Assembly (NCBI GenBank): GCA_028673005.1 | Contig: CM054112.1 | Span: 28,126,124-28,190,123, forward strand | Source: Tanypteryx hageni | Lineage: Eukaryota; Arthropoda; Insecta; Odonata; Petaluridae | Direction of reading: 5' to 3' | DNA: 64,000 nucleotides | Part shown: piece after piece, positions 34,377-45,213 of the stretch | How the letters are laid out: each line of letters opens with the position of its first letter | How positions within the stretch are numbered: position 1 is the first letter of the stretch | Notes under the pieces: generated by a model | Databases searched by the model: none | The model's input: only the letters and a program-made list of their open reading frames with translations | What the model was told of the DNA's origin: nothing | Made by a program: the position numbers and the translations under genes

Positions 34377-36151
34377 ATGATGAAAAGCATGACAAAGGTA
34401 ATAGCAACGAATGATAGACTGATGCCAATAAAGCTTAAAGCAGTCCCAGTGGACATGCTGATAATCCAGGTATATATGCCAACGTCAGCTCATGAAGATG
34501 AAGAAATCGAGGCGATTTATAAACAAATTAATGACATTTACAAAGAAGACGGAAGAGGAAAGGTAAACTGCATAATAATGGGAGATTAGAACAGCATAGT
34601 AGGAGAAGGACAGGAAGAAAATGTTGTCGGGCAATACGGACTTGGGAAGAGAAACTGAGGAGGGGAAAAACTGGTAGAATTCTGCATCAATAATGACCTT
34701 GTAGTGACTAATACATGGTTCAAAAACCATAAATGAAGGTTATACACATGGAAAAGCCTATGAGATAGAATGAGATGCCAAATAGATTACATCCTAGTAA
34801 AACAACGATTTAGGAACAGCATAAAGACCGCCAAGTCATTACCAGGAGCAGACATTGATTCAGATCACAGCCTTCTAATAGTTGACTTAAGTACAAAGCT
34901 CAAATAAATAAGAAAACGAGAAGAGAAAGACAGACTCGGGACCTAGAAAAACTGAAAGAAAGGCAGGATGTAGTCAGCATGAAGTTGGAAGATCGTCTAA
35001 GAAATTTGGAAAACAAACCAAAGACCGTGGATATAGAATGGGAAGAAATTAAAATCAGTATCAAGGATTCTGTGGATAATTAGATTGGAAAACAAAAGAA
35101 GAAAATCTGAAACCATGGATCACTAAGGAAATGCTGAAGAAAATGCATGAGAGATGAAAATGGAAAAACGTTAACAGTGAAGAAGGTAAAGCCAACTATA
35201 GACGTATAAACAAAGAGTTGAGAAGGGTAACAAATAAAGCTAGAGAAAATTGGATAAAAGAAAAATGTGATAAAATACAACAAATGGAGAAGTTAGGATG
35301 GTACGATATGATGTATGCTAGGGCACTGAAATTAGAAGATAAGAAGTCTAATGGAATTCGTGGTAAAGGAATTATGAATACGGATGGAAAGTTAGTCTCA
35401 GAAACAAAGGATGTAGCACAGGTATGGGAAGAATAAATTAAGAGGCAGGATTGGCAAAAATAGAACTGGAAGGTAAGAAAAACATTGAAGAAGACAACTT
35501 AGGACCAAGTATTATGGAGAGCGAAGTAGAAAAAGTGATAGTGGAACTAAAGAAAGGGAAAGCCACAGGCAGCGATGAAATACCGAGTGAGGTACTTAAA
35601 GTCATGGGAGCAGGACTAAAAGTGATCATGAAATTAATTAATAAGATTTACGACACGGGAGAGTGGCCTCAGGATTTCCTAGAAGTAACAGTGATCCCTC
35701 TAAAGAAGAAACCAAAGGCAATGCAGTGTAAATACTACAGAATGATAAGCCTTCTGTCACACGTCGAAGATCATCATGAGGATTCTTAATAAAAGGCTGG
35801 AGAAAAAGGCAGAAGAAATGCTAGGGGAAGATCAATTCGGTTTCAGAAAAGGACAAGGAACTAGAGATGCTATAGGGCTAGTTAGAATCATATCAGAAAG
35901 GGCAATAGAGTACAGTCAAGATATCTGCGTATGTTTCGTAGACTGGCAAAAGGCCTTTGATAGAGTAAGTTGAGTAATGTTGATGAAGATATTAAAGGAT
36001 ATAGGTGTAGGCTGGAAAGACAGGAGACTGATCAGGAATCTATTTGTGAATCAAGTGGTAAAGGTCAGGTTGGAGAATGCGGACACCTGCGGAGTAACTA
36101 TTGGTAGAGGAATAAGACAGGGCTGCTGCCTATCGCCGACCCTATTCAATA
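34377..36151 (+). pseudogene. LINE ORF, APE endonuclease and RT (upstream part)
   Basis: Endonuclease motifs: LIIQVYMPTSAHEDEE, CIIMGD followed by TAG where Trp is expected (GDWN), QIDYILVKQRF and DSDHSLLIVDL. RT motifs: KGKATGSDEIPSEVLK, DQFGFRKGQGTRDAI, CFVDWQKAFDRV (motif A), GIRQGCCLSPTLFNI (motif B). Many stops and frame changes. The frame is cut at ATA within FNIYGE by the mariner and continues at 37488. Confidence 0.85.
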
Positions 36152-36153
36152 TA

Positions 36154-37485
36154 CGAGGGTCATTTTTAAGTAAGAACCGTTTTGTCATAAAAAATAAAAA
36201 CTTTATATATCCAAATAATTTTATTGCTACTACTACGTACAACATTTCTTTATTTTTCTACATAGTCCCCATAGAGATCCAGGCATTTGTTCAGACATGG
36301 CATGAGCTTGACGATCCCCTCATCATAGAAGTCGGCCGCCAGTCCATCCAACCAACCCACAACTGTTTCTTTCACTTCTTCATCAGTTTCCATCCGTTTG
36401 CCGCCCAAAAACTCCTTCAGTTTTGTGAAAAGATGGAAGTCCTAAGGTGCCAGGTCAGGACTGTAGGGAGGATGGTCGAGGATTTCCCAATCAAATTTCT
36501 CCAACAGCGCTTGGGTTTTTTGTGCAACATGTGGCCGCGCGTTGTCATGAAGCAGACACACTCCCCTAGTGAGTAGGCCACGCCGGCGGTTTTGGATAGC
36601 GCACTGTAGCCTTGTCAATGTTTCACAATATGTGTTTGCATTGATGGTTTCTCCGCAAGGCAAGAAGTCAACCAAAAGAATGCCTTTCCTGTCCCAAAAA
36701 ACAGTGGCCATGATTTTCAGAGTTGAAGGTGTCTGCTTGAATTTTCGTGGTTTTGTCGGAGTGTGGGGGTGATGCCATTCAAGAGACTGCCGCTTACTCT
36801 CTGGCGTGTAGTGTGAGACCCAAGTCTCATCTCCCCTCACAATATGGTCCAAGAATTCATCACCATCTCTGTGGTAGCGTTCCAAAAACAACAGAGCAGC
36901 ACCCATGCGTTTCTGCTTGTGTGCGTCTGTGAGCATTCTTGGAACCCACCTGGCACAAATCTTTACATATTGGAGGTGAACTGTGACAATCTTATAAAGG
37001 ACAGATCGCGAAACATTTGGAAAAGCCTCATGAAGCTCATCAATAGTGAAGCGCCTGCTTTCACGAACGTGCGCATCGACCTTGTTTTTCAAGTCCTCAC
37101 TCATGACGGATGGGCGTCCAAATCGTGCGTCATCGTGCACATTTGTCCTTCCACCATTAAACAGACAACACCACTTTTGCACACTCCCTTCGTTCATTAA
37201 ACCTTCCCCATACACTTCCACAAGTTGGCGATGGATTTCGGCAGGGCGAATTTTTTTCGCGTTCAAAAATCTAATCACCAAACGCGCTTCACAATCGGCG
37301 GGATTAGTGATAGACATGGTTCTTTATAAAGCACTGTGAAAAATCAACCAACTCACTCAAATGCTCAGCGCACACTGAGGACGTGGCCGGGGCCCTAGAG
37401 AGAGCAGTCAACCTTGAGACATCTCCGGTCAATGACCTGCGTGGGTAGGGTATGCAAACGGTTCTTACTTTAGAAATGACCCTTG
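36154..37485 (-). mobile_element. Near-intact mariner inside the LINE
   Basis: A 1,332-bp mariner flanked by TA (36152-36153, 37486-37487). TIRs are cgagggtcatttttaagtaa and, at the other end reverse complemented, caagggtcatttctaaagta, both leading to agaaccg. It interrupts RT between motifs B and C, so it is younger than the LINE. Confidence 0.95.
36250..37317 (-). pseudogene. mariner transposase with a single nonsense codon
   Basis: A 356-codon frame starting MSITNPADCEARLV shows the full mariner layout. There is a paired HTH region to ~110, then WVPRMLTDAHK, catalytic Asp 1 in RGDETWVSHY, Asp 2 in LLHDNARPHVA and Asp 3 in YSPDLAP (DD34D). Immediately after LAP a TAG replaces the usual Ser codon. 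The remaining ~63 codons (DFHLFTKLKEFL ... DLYGDYVEK) stay open to TAA at 36250. Loss of the C-terminal tail probably inactivates it. One substitution is the only lesion I see, implying a young insertion. Confidence 0.9.
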
Positions 37486-37487
37486 TA

Positions 37488-38285
37488 TATGGTGAAAGTC
37501 TAATGCTAGAAGTGTTAGAAGGCACAGGAGATTTCAAAATTGGAGGAAGGATTGTAAAAACATTAAAATACACAGATGATCAAGTACTTCTTGCAAGAAA
37601 GGAAGAGGAACTCCAGAAAATGATAAATAGACTAGTAATAACAGGTAGAAAATGCGTTATGGAAATAAATACAGAAAAATCCAAGGTCATTCGAATATTG
37701 GGCAAAGAAGAGAATCTGAACATAAGTATTAGAGGAAAGCCTTTAGAACAAGTTTCAGATTATAAATACCTTGGAAGCATCATAACAAGAGAAGCAAAAT
37801 GTACGGATGCGATCAGGACTAGAATAGGAAAAGTAAAAGCAGCTTTCAGAAGAAAGAAACACCTACTTACAGAGAATATAAGGGAAGGTATCCGCAAGAA
37901 GTTCATAAAATGCTTTGTACGGGGCAGAAACATGGACACCTAAGAAAAATGACATCAAATACTTGGGAAGCTTTGAAATGTGGACTTGAAGGAGAATGCT
38001 GAAGATAAAATGGACAGAAAAACGATGAAGTGCTATGAAGAGTAGAAGAGAAGCGAATGATTATACAAACTATCAGAAAAAGGAAGGCTAACTGGGTTGG
38101 ACATTACCTGAGGAGAGAGAGTATGATTAAAGACACGTTAGAAGGAAAACTAGATGGAAAAGGGAAAGAGGTAGGAAAAGGTTTCAGCTGATAGACGATT
38201 TGAAAGGGAAAGAGAGTTATCAAGATATGAAGAGGACAGCGGAAAATAGGAGTATATGGAGAACCAGGTTTAACCATGAATAATC
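37488..38285 (+). pseudogene. LINE RT, downstream part
   Basis: Resumes in frame after the mariner: YGESLMLEVLEG, TLKYTDDQVLLAR (motif C, YTDD rather than the common YADD/FADD), MEINTEKSKVI, VSDYKYLGSIIT. After a frameshift near 37918, RKANWVGHYLRRES-like text marks the usual LINE C-terminal region. Non-functional. Confidence 0.85.
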
Positions 38286-38350
38286 ACAGACCTGTCTATG
38301 GACAGACTACCTATGATGATGATATATATATATGTATAGTGGGATATATA

Positions 38351-39447
38351 CAGGCACACCCCGGGTTACATAAGTAATGTGTTCTGGCACCCATTGCATA
38401 ACTCGAAATTTATCAAAATTTACTACGGAAATTACAGCAGAGGTTGGGAAATTATGGCCTGAGGGTCAGATCCAGTTCCCAAAGGCATTTATTTGGCACG
38501 TGAAACTGTTTAAAAAAAACTATCTCTGAAAATTAAAGTATGTATAATTTACTGCATCAGTACGGTACAAGTACTCAGTTAAAATAGAGGCATGTAATTG
38601 CAGTGGCTAATGTGAGTATAGAATATAGTTAACAGAAAATGGAGCTTACAGAGAAAATTAAGACTAATGGTGTGTGAAATGAAAGCTGAATAAATGAATT
38701 CTCGATGTAAATCAATAATATATTACGCAAGGTGAAACGTCGGTTTTTACTAAATGCAGTTTGCTTTCACAGCATCCAATTTGTAAACAAAACATAGAAT
38801 GTCAATTTTGTCAAGCTGTTAATTTCCGTGCTAAAATGAAGGCAATTCAAGCCATTTATGTATTATGCAGTTATGGGAAAGTCACTTTAATCGTTCAAGG
38901 AGAATTTCCAAAAGAGTTTTTCACTAAAATGCTTATCAGCCATGATTGTAAGGGCCACACTACCATTAATTTGTGCAAAAGCGAACACCAACATTAAGGG
39001 ATTAAGCACCCGCGTCAATGATCGGAAAAAGACTGAAGGGATTGGGAGAGAAACCACACTACCACACAGACATGTAACATCAATGTAATATATTATTGTA
39101 TTCATATGAGTGCAGATATATGCCGCAACTGTAACCAGTCACTAGATTGTTACATCGATTTGCTAGATTACTAGGTAGTCGCTGTGGCTTTTTTTCATGC
39201 ATAATTCAAAACCAAAGTCACTACATACTGCTAAAAATTCGTTAGAATGACAACATTGGCTGAGTAACAAAGCAGGGATATCACATTACAATCCACACCT
39301 TGCGTTCTTTCTCCGCACACATACATATAGATTTAGTTCAAGCTTGCTTATGAAAACCGCTAATGTAGGCATAACAAAATTTTTTCGTACATAATTTACG
39401 TGTGGGTTTACGTAAGCTGAGGCTTACATAACCCGGGGTGTGCCTGT
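38351..39447. mobile_element. Tc1/mariner-type non-autonomous element
   Basis: A 1,097-bp element with matching termini caggcacaccccgggttaca and, reverse complemented, caggcacaccccgggttatg. TA is at both sides (38349-38350, 39448-39449). No transposase. A truncated copy lies at 23930-24065, and part of the interior (39130-39290) matches the repeat at 22830. Confidence 0.85.
39130..39290 (-). repeat. Unclassified dispersed repeat, copy 2
   Basis: Reverse complement parallels 22830-22985. It lies within the 38351-39447 element, so it is either nested in it or part of it. Confidence 0.5.
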
Positions 39448-39604
39448 ACATGTATATATATATATATATATATATACTAGGGACTCTGCCCCTATGCACG
39501 TTCCCCTCCTACGTGCGTTAACCCCGTGCCTCACGCCACAAGATGAAATCGTCTGCTGCCCGTGTGTAACCCTGAACCTCCACATTTCGGCATATATATA
39601 AGGT

Positions 39605-40072
39605 AAAAATTATATTTAGCCCTATTTTTGGGTCGCTCACAAGTCCCTGGGAGCCAAACTTTCCTTGGCTCCTCTACTTCGCAGCAGGTTTATCCCCCTA
39701 CGCCGGAGGATCCATCTCTATAAGGCTCTCATTCTACCCATCCTCACCTATGCGTCTCCAGCCTGGAGTGGGAGACTAACCTGCGTGGGACAGTATTCCA
39801 TCAGTACGGCTGAGAAAGCCTGCCTCCGCTCCATCTTCCATCGCCGCAGAAAGGGTAGAGTGAAAGATCTTTATGAGTGGCTTCCAATGGACACCATCAA
39901 GGATACCATGCAGAAGTTAGCTGTCCGCTTCTGGGAAACAGCGAAAAGGAAGAGTGAGCCAACACTCCGATCCATCGCAGACGCCAGGCCCATGCCTTGG
40001 GACCGTCACAAGCGCCCCTGTGCATCCACAGGAGCAGACACAGATCTTCCCCTGAAAAGGAGGAAGAGATAG
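39605..40072 (+). pseudogene. Jockey-like LINE RT C-terminal fragment
   Basis: SLGAKLSLAPLLRSRF, IPLRRRIHLYKALILPILTYASPAWSG and STAEKACLRSI match the region after the RT domain in Jockey-type non-LTR retrotransposons. It ends with a basic tail (LPLKRRKR) and TAA-type stop at 40072. GC-rich compared with its surroundings, 5'-truncated, and followed by a pyrimidine-rich stretch (40195-40380) that may be its 3' UTR. Confidence 0.75.
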
Positions 40073-40865
40073 GATGAAGGCATCCACACCCCCAGTTCCC
40101 AACCCCGACACCAACAGCCACTTAAGTGCCTCAAAAGGAGAGCAGTTGTGTGGCAGGCCCTCTCAGGAAGAGTGGAGTCAAACCAACGGCAGTCCGCCTA
40201 TTTTTGGGCTTCTTTCTCCCTTCCTCCCATTCCCCTCCCCCTCTAACCCCCCTCTCTCTGCTTCACTATATCCCTACCTCCCGCTTTCCCAAATTCCACT
40301 TCCCCTCATTCTCTCCCTTCCCCTTTCCCTCTCCTATCTCTCTCTCCTTCCTTCTCTCTTTCACCCTTTCTTTTCCCTATAGTCACGTCTTCTTCTGTTT
40401 TCCCAATAGGGTCCTATACAGTTTTATGAGTATGGCAACAATGCTGGTTGTTCTTGGCAACAAAATATTTTATTCACGAAAAAACTTCAAGTTTTTGTCT
40501 TCAAAACAATTTTCTGAGTCAATTCGAATCGTATTTGATAATCTCCAGTAGGAAAATAAATTTTCGTTCTTTTGCACATACTATGGTTCAAGTTTCTAAT
40601 TTCTAGGACAATTATAAGTAATTTTAAAAAACAAATGAAAGATGTCTTACACTTATTTACATGTTATGCTTTCAAAGCAGACATGATGACAACAATCCTC
40701 CATTGCTAATCTTATGGGAATTTCTCGATAAAAAAAATTTTTTTAGCGCTCTTGAACTTAAAAACTTCCTGTTTTCGCAATTTTCTCTCTGAATAATGTC
40801 TGAATTTTTTCAGCATTCTAGCTCATACGGAAGTAAGAAATAGTTTGCAAGATGCACATTAGTGC
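40073..40865. other. CT-rich then AT-rich non-coding stretch
   Basis: 40195-40380 is pyrimidine-rich; the rest is AT-rich, with a phrase resembling the foldback text (cagcattctagctcatacggaagt). No gene seen. Confidence 0.45.
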
Positions 40866-40871
40866 GGTTAT

Positions 40872-40915
<44 letters not shown>

Positions 40916-40918
40916 TAT
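40866..40918. repeat. (TA)n microsatellite
   Basis: About 40 bp of AT dinucleotides abutting the terminal repeat of the intact Penelope-like element. Other AT arrays: ~24562-24602, 27348-27379, 31830-31863, 32250-32275, 39452-39476, 46850-46869. Confidence 0.85.
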
Positions 40919-41053
40919 ATGGATGTCAACAAGGTGTTGGGATGAGGAAACCCAGTGAGCACTCACCAATCAGACGACGTCAGGTTGGCGAGGTCCCAGG
41001 GATGTCGAAGCGACACACGTAAAATAACACAAAAACACAGAAACATCACAAAC

Positions 41054-41084
41054 GTAAAGCTTTCGGAACTACTCCTTCTTCAGC
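41054..41084 (-). ncRNA. Hammerhead-like motif in pLTR of unit A (3')
   Basis: CTGAAGA, A, GGA-GTAGT-TCC, GAAA, GCTTTAC. Core bases are intact; stem I pairing is weaker than in the 32084 copy because one base is missing after GCTT. Confidence 0.45.
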
Positions 41085-41225
41085 TACAGAGAGAGAACTG
41101 ATGGCGGTGACACTGGGTGGAGGCATGGGGGTGGAAGGGTAGTACGGAAAGGTCGAGGATTGGAGGAAACGGAGGGGGTTGGGGATGGGTAGGGTGTTGG
41201 AAGAAGACAGAAAGGGTGTGAAAAG

Positions 41226-44015
41226 CTATCGAAGGTTGAGGCCTGGGGGAGTGAAGGAGTTTAGGAGATGGATATGCGAAAGCTCCCACTGACAGAGTTG
41301 GGGAGCCAAAGCATTGTCGGGGAGAGCGCGAATGACTCTCACTGTGAAGCAGTTGTTGAACTTTAAATTATGTTTGTTCGCATGAACGGCCACCGGCAGC
41401 GGTCGTTTGAGAATGACGCTGTTGCGGTGGCCATTCATGCGGATGTTGAGGGGATTGCTGGTGAGGCCAACATAAAAGGCGGGACATTGGGTGCATCTCA
41501 GGAGGTAAATGATATTGCGGGTGGTACAGTTGGTGGTGGAAGTTATGGGGTAGGTGATGTTAGTTGTGGGACTGGAGAAGGAGTTGCAGGGGGGGTTTAT
41601 TGGGCATGTTAGACATCGGGGTCTACCGCAGGGGTAAGATCCGGCAGGGTGTAAAGGCGTGGATGCTGGGGGTTCTTTCTTCCATAGAATATTTGCCAGA
41701 TTAGGGGGACGGCGGAAGGAGAGCATCGGTGGTCTGGGAAATGGGATCTGGTGAGGGGAGGATGAGAGGATAAGGTGGGCGGCTTTCAGGATGTTTTTCA
41801 GAATGTCGTGGATGCCGGGGAAATACAGGGTGGTTAGGGTGAGTTGGAGGGTGGAATCGGTGGTGGTGTGGGTATTGAGGTGGGAGTTAGGGGTGGCGGG
41901 TGCGACTGCCCGCCGGATTTGGTCTCGGATCAGATCCGGCGGGTATCCGCGCTGTAAGAAGGCATGTTCGAGGGTGGAGCAGTACTCGGACAGGGAATCT
42001 CTGTCCGAGCAAATTCTCCACCCTCGTTGGGCTAGGGCGTAGGGAATAGAGGTTTTGGTGTGGAGGGGATGGCAGCTGTTGAACTGGAGATATTGAAGGC
42101 GGTTGGAAGGCTTGAGGTGCACGCTGGTGTGGATTTTGTTTTCCCGGATGGAGAGATCGACATCCAGGAAGGTGATGTTGGAGGCAGAGGAGTGGTGGGT
42201 GAAGGAAAGCGTGGGGTGGGATGAGAGGCGTTGTAAAAAGGATTGTAGCGAGTCGGGTCCATGTGTCCAGAGAAGAAAAATATCGTCAATATACCTCAGC
42301 CATAGGAGTGGTCTGGGGGAAACGTCAAGAAAGCATTCCTCCCATTCGCCTAAGAAGGCATTGGCATAGGAGGGCGCCATGCGAGTGCCCATCGCGGTAC
42401 CTTTTATTTGTAGGTAGTGGCGCCCTCCGAAAGAGAAGTTGTTTTTTTGGAGCACCATTTCAGCCAGCTTCGTTAGGAAATGGGAGGATGGTCTTGTGTC
42501 AGGTGGTCTGGAGTCCAATAATTTTCTCAGGGCGGACAGTCCTTGGTTGTGAGGGATGTTGGTGTAGAGGGAGCAGACGTCTATAGTGGACATAATTGTG
42601 TTAGGTGGGAGAGGGGAAGGGAGTGATTTTAGGCGTAGTAGAAAGTGGTTTGTGTCTCTGATGAAGGATGGGATTTGACGGACGAGAGGTTGTAGGTGGG
42701 AGTCAACATAGGCAGAGATGCGTTCCTTGGGAGAATTAAAGCTGGCAACAATGGGGCGGCCGGGGATGTTGGGTTTGTGGATTTTTGGGAGTAGGTAGAA
42801 GGTTGGGGTCCGGAGTGTGTTGGGGATCATCAGGGAAATGGTGGAATCAGAGAGGCCTTCTTGTTTTCCCACGGAACGCAGATATGCAGAAATTTCGGTG
42901 GAGTGGCGGTCAGTGGGGTTGGAGGGGAGAGGAAGGTAAGAAGTTTGGTCAGATAGTTGGCGGAGGGCTTCGTCGTTGTAATGCGAGCGGTCCATTACCA
43001 CGGTGGTGGTACCTTTGTCTGCAGGGAGGATAATAATTTTGTCGTTGCGTTTCAACGTAGAAATTGCGTGTCTTTCTGGTTTCGTCAAATTGTCGTTGTG
43101 GTCAAAGAGGTCGGGAAAGTTGGGCTGGGCGACGGCGTGAATTATGTAATTAGCATATTGCTCGATGGGATGGTGGGGAGGAAGAGAGGGTGGGATGTAT
43201 TGGGAAGGGGGTTTGAAGGCAGAAAGGGATTGTGGAAGTGAGTCGGGGGAAGATGAGGAGTCAGATGTGGGTGGGGTGGCTTTGAGGCGGAGTAAGCGTA
43301 CGAAGGCTTGTATGTCGGCAAGGAGACAAAAATGGTCAAATTTTATGGTGGGGCAGAAGGAGAGGCCCCGGGAAAGGAGGGCATTCTCGGCGGGGTTAAG
43401 AACATGAGAGGAAAGGTTCAGGACGTCATCTGGCTGGGAGGGGTTTGCGGTATGCGTGGGGGTGAGGTCCTGCGGAGAATTGGGATGCATCCTCGGTTCG
43501 CGGGTTGAAACAAAGGGAGACCTCCTGAGAGAGTGTAGTGGGGGTGGAGTGGGGATTCCCAAAAGGTCGGCCAAGGAGGGTTTTTGGGCGAGGAGAGGCG
43601 GGGGAGGGGGGATGTCGGACTTACCAGCTGGGACGCACATAAGGGAAAGTTTGCGTATGAGTCTGTATCGGTTGGCTGCGATATCCTCTGCAGCTCTACG
43701 GAAAATGGCGTCGAGATCAGCTGTGGAGTTTTGGGAATGATTGAGTTCGTGTATGAGGGTTAAACATTTCTCAAAGTGCATGTTAGAGAGTGATTTATAG
43801 TGGCGTAAGATTAGACGGACAATGTTGAGGGACATGAGGTGATATGTAAGGGCGAAAGATGAGCGGATAGCCGGAGGAAGGCCCGATAGGGGGATTCTCA
43901 CGGTGAGACCTTTGGGGGGGAGGCCTAGTTCTAGGCAGCCATTGAGGAATTCAATCTGGCAAGTTAATGATGTATGTTTGCGGAGGTGATAACGGAAACG
44001 GCGGATATTTTCCAT
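41226..44015 (-). CDS. Penelope-like reverse transcriptase with GIY-YIG endonuclease
   Basis: An uninterrupted 929-residue frame. I chose the ATG at 44015 because it sits in ccaccATGG, an optimal eukaryotic start context, and because the upstream extension (to 44192) is pLTR sequence. Layout: a helical N-terminal region (~1-160), a Pro-rich linker, an RT core with KRNDKIIILPADKG, FYLLPKIHK, motif A STIDVCSLYTNIPH (Asp ~479), GTAMGTRMAPSYANA and motif C YIDDIFLLW (~575). A Cys motif CGRPRCLTC follows (~796), then a C-terminal GIY-YIG nuclease with IIYLLRC (~835), CPAFYVGLTS and RMNGHRNS. The family copies element RNA at a nick made by the GIY-YIG domain. All catalytic signatures are present; this copy may be competent. 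Alternative: inactive through unseen substitutions. Confidence 0.92.
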   Translation of the reverse strand: MENIRRFRYHLRKHTSLTCQIEFLNGCLELGLPPKGLTVRIPLSGLPPAIRSSFALTYHLMSLNIVRLILRHYKSLSNMHFEKCLTLIHELNHSQNSTADLDAIFRRAAEDIAANRYRLIRKLSLMCVPAGKSDIPPPPPLLAQKPSLADLLGIPTPPPLHSLRRSPFVSTREPRMHPNSPQDLTPTHTANPSQPDDVLNLSSHVLNPAENALLSRGLSFCPTIKFDHFCLLADIQAFVRLLRLKATPPTSDSSSSPDSLPQSLSAFKPPSQYIPPSLPPHHPIEQYANYIIHAVAQPNFPDLFDHNDNLTKPERHAISTLKRNDKIIILPADKGTTTVVMDRSHYNDEALRQLSDQTSYLPLPSNPTDRHSTEISAYLRSVGKQEGLSDSTISLMIPNTLRTPTFYLLPKIHKPNIPGRPIVASFNSPKERISAYVDSHLQPLVRQIPSFIRDTNHFLLRLKSLPSPLPPNTIMSTIDVCSLYTNIPHNQGLSALRKLLDSRPPDTRPSSHFLTKLAEMVLQKNNFSFGGRHYLQIKGTAMGTRMAPSYANAFLGEWEECFLDVSPRPLLWLRYIDDIFLLWTHGPDSLQSFLQRLSSHPTLSFTHHSSASNITFLDVDLSIRENKIHTSVHLKPSNRLQYLQFNSCHPLHTKTSIPYALAQRGWRICSDRDSLSEYCSTLEHAFLQRGYPPDLIRDQIRRAVAPATPNSHLNTHTTTDSTLQLTLTTLYFPGIHDILKNILKAAHLILSSSPHQIPFPRPPMLSFRRPPNLANILWKKEPPASTPLHPAGSYPCGRPRCLTCPINPPCNSFSSPTTNITYPITSTTNCTTRNIIYLLRCTQCPAFYVGLTSNPLNIRMNGHRNSVILKRPLPVAVHANKHNLKFNNCFTVRVIRALPDNALAPQLCQWELSHIHLLNSFTPPGLNLR

Positions 44016-44283
44016 GGTGGAAGGAGAAGTATAAAGAATAAAAGATAAAGGCTTTAGGAAAGTTGGTAAAAAGGAAAGGATGACAGACACGAAAGGATAA
44101 GGTAAAATAATATAACAACTTACGGAAAAGGAAAGGTAAAATGAATATATGGATGTCAACAAGGTGTTGGGATGAGGAAACCCAGTGAGCACTCACCAAT
44201 CAGACGACTTCAGGTTGGCGAGGCCCCGGGGATGTCGAAGCGACACACGTAAAATAACACAAAAACACAGAAACATCACAAAC

Positions 44284-44314
44284 GTAAAGCTTTCGGAACT
44301 ACTCCTTCTTCAGC
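44284..44314 (-). ncRNA. Hammerhead-like motif in the A/B shared pLTR
   Basis: Same core as 41054-41084 (CTGAAGA ... GAAAGCTT) without change. Confidence 0.45.
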
Positions 44315-44455
44315 TACAGAGAGAGAACTGATGGTGGTGACACTGGGTGGAGGCATGGGGGTGGAAGGGTAGTACGGAAAGGTCGAGGATTGGAGGAAAC
44401 GGAGGGGGTTGGGGATGGGTAGGGTGTTGGAAGAAGACAGAAAGGGTGTGAAAAG

Positions 44456-45213
44456 CTATCGAAGGTTGAGGCCTGGGGGAGTGAAGGAGTTTAGGAGATG
44501 GATAGGCGAAAGCTCCCACTGACGGAGTTGGGGAGCCGAAGCATTGTCGGGGAGAGCGCGAATGACTCTCACTGTGAAGCAGTTGTTGAACTTTAAATTA
44601 TGTTTGTTCGCATGAACGGCCACCGGCAGCGGTCGTTTGAGAATGATGCTGTTGCGGTGGCCATTCATGCGGATGTTGAGGGGATTGCTGGTGAGGCCAA
44701 CATAAAAGGCGGGACATTGGGTGCATCTCAGGAGGTAAATGATATTGCGGGTGGTACAGTTGGTGGTGGAAGTTATGGGGTAGGTGATGTTAGTTGTGGG
44801 ACTGGAGAAGGAGTTGCAGGGGGGGTTTATTGGGCATGTTAGACATCGGGGTCTACCGCAGGGGTAAGATCCGGCAGGGTGTAAAGGCGTGGATGCTGGG
44901 GGTTCTTTCTTCCATAGAATATTTGCCAGATTAGGGGGACGGCGGAAGGAGAGCATCGGTGGTCTGGGAAATGGGATCTGGTGAGGGGAGGATGAGAGGA
45001 TAAGGTGGGCGGCTTTCAGGATGTTTTTCAGAATGTCGTGGATGCCGGGGAAATACAGGGTGGTTAGGGTGAGTTGGAGGGTGGAATCGGTGGTGGTGTG
45101 GGTATTGAGGTGGGAGTTAGGGGTGGCGGGTGCGACTGCCCGCCGGATTTGGTCTCGGATCAGATCCGGCGGGTATCCGCGCTGTAAGAAGGCATGTTCG
45201 AGGGTGGAGCAGT
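44456..45213 (-). pseudogene. Penelope-like C-terminal gene fragment (unit B)
   Basis: Encodes CSTLEHAFLQRGYPPDL through the Cys motif and GIY-YIG domain to ...TPPGLNLR, nearly identical to the intact gene. Differences include I for V in NSIILKR, S for L in DNASAPQ, R for C in QLRQWE and P for H in LSPIH. RT domain absent. Upstream open codons (to 45295) are read-through of the inverted unit. Confidence 0.9.

Larger units (their letters stand above)
34330..38320 (+). mobile_element. APE-type LINE interrupted by a mariner
   Basis: A non-LTR retrotransposon with endonuclease then reverse transcriptase, ending near a short tgatgatga tail and AT run at ~38310-38335. It is split by the mariner at 36154-37485. 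The first ~40 bases adjoin the truncated Penelope-like element; the 5' end is probably incomplete. RTE/CR1-like by style; clade not assigned. Confidence 0.75.
40919..44328 (-). mobile_element. Full-length Penelope-like element (unit A)
   Basis: Reading on the - strand: pLTR (44328-~44100, hammerhead-like core 44284-44314), a short leader, the intact RT/GIY-YIG gene 44015-41226, then a second pLTR (41100-40919, core 41054-41084). Both pLTRs share the words acgtgtgtcgcttcgacatc, gattggtgagtgctcac and ccttgttgacatcc with very few differences. The upstream pLTR is also the 3' terminal repeat of unit B, making a tandem array. Confidence 0.9.
44150..45213 (-). mobile_element. Penelope-like unit B, 5'-truncated, tandem to A
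   Basis: Same orientation as unit A, sharing the pLTR at 44150-44328. It keeps only the C-terminal quarter of the gene and ends abruptly at gagcagt (45212), where an inverted copy begins. Confidence 0.9.

Noticed and set aside
39478..39605. Possible reverse Helitron end (ctagggactctgcccc...) next to an AT array
   Set aside because: The hairpin is poor and no matching copy or 5' end was found; too weak to list.
41370..43740. Many open frames on the + strand across the intact Penelope-like gene
   Set aside because: They are antisense shadows of a GC-rich coding region; no independent protein features.
45021..45213. Open frame continuing upstream of the unit C Penelope-like gene (and likewise 45214-45295 for unit B)
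   Set aside because: These codons are antisense read-through of the opposite inverted unit; they do not match the protein and end at the structural junction.
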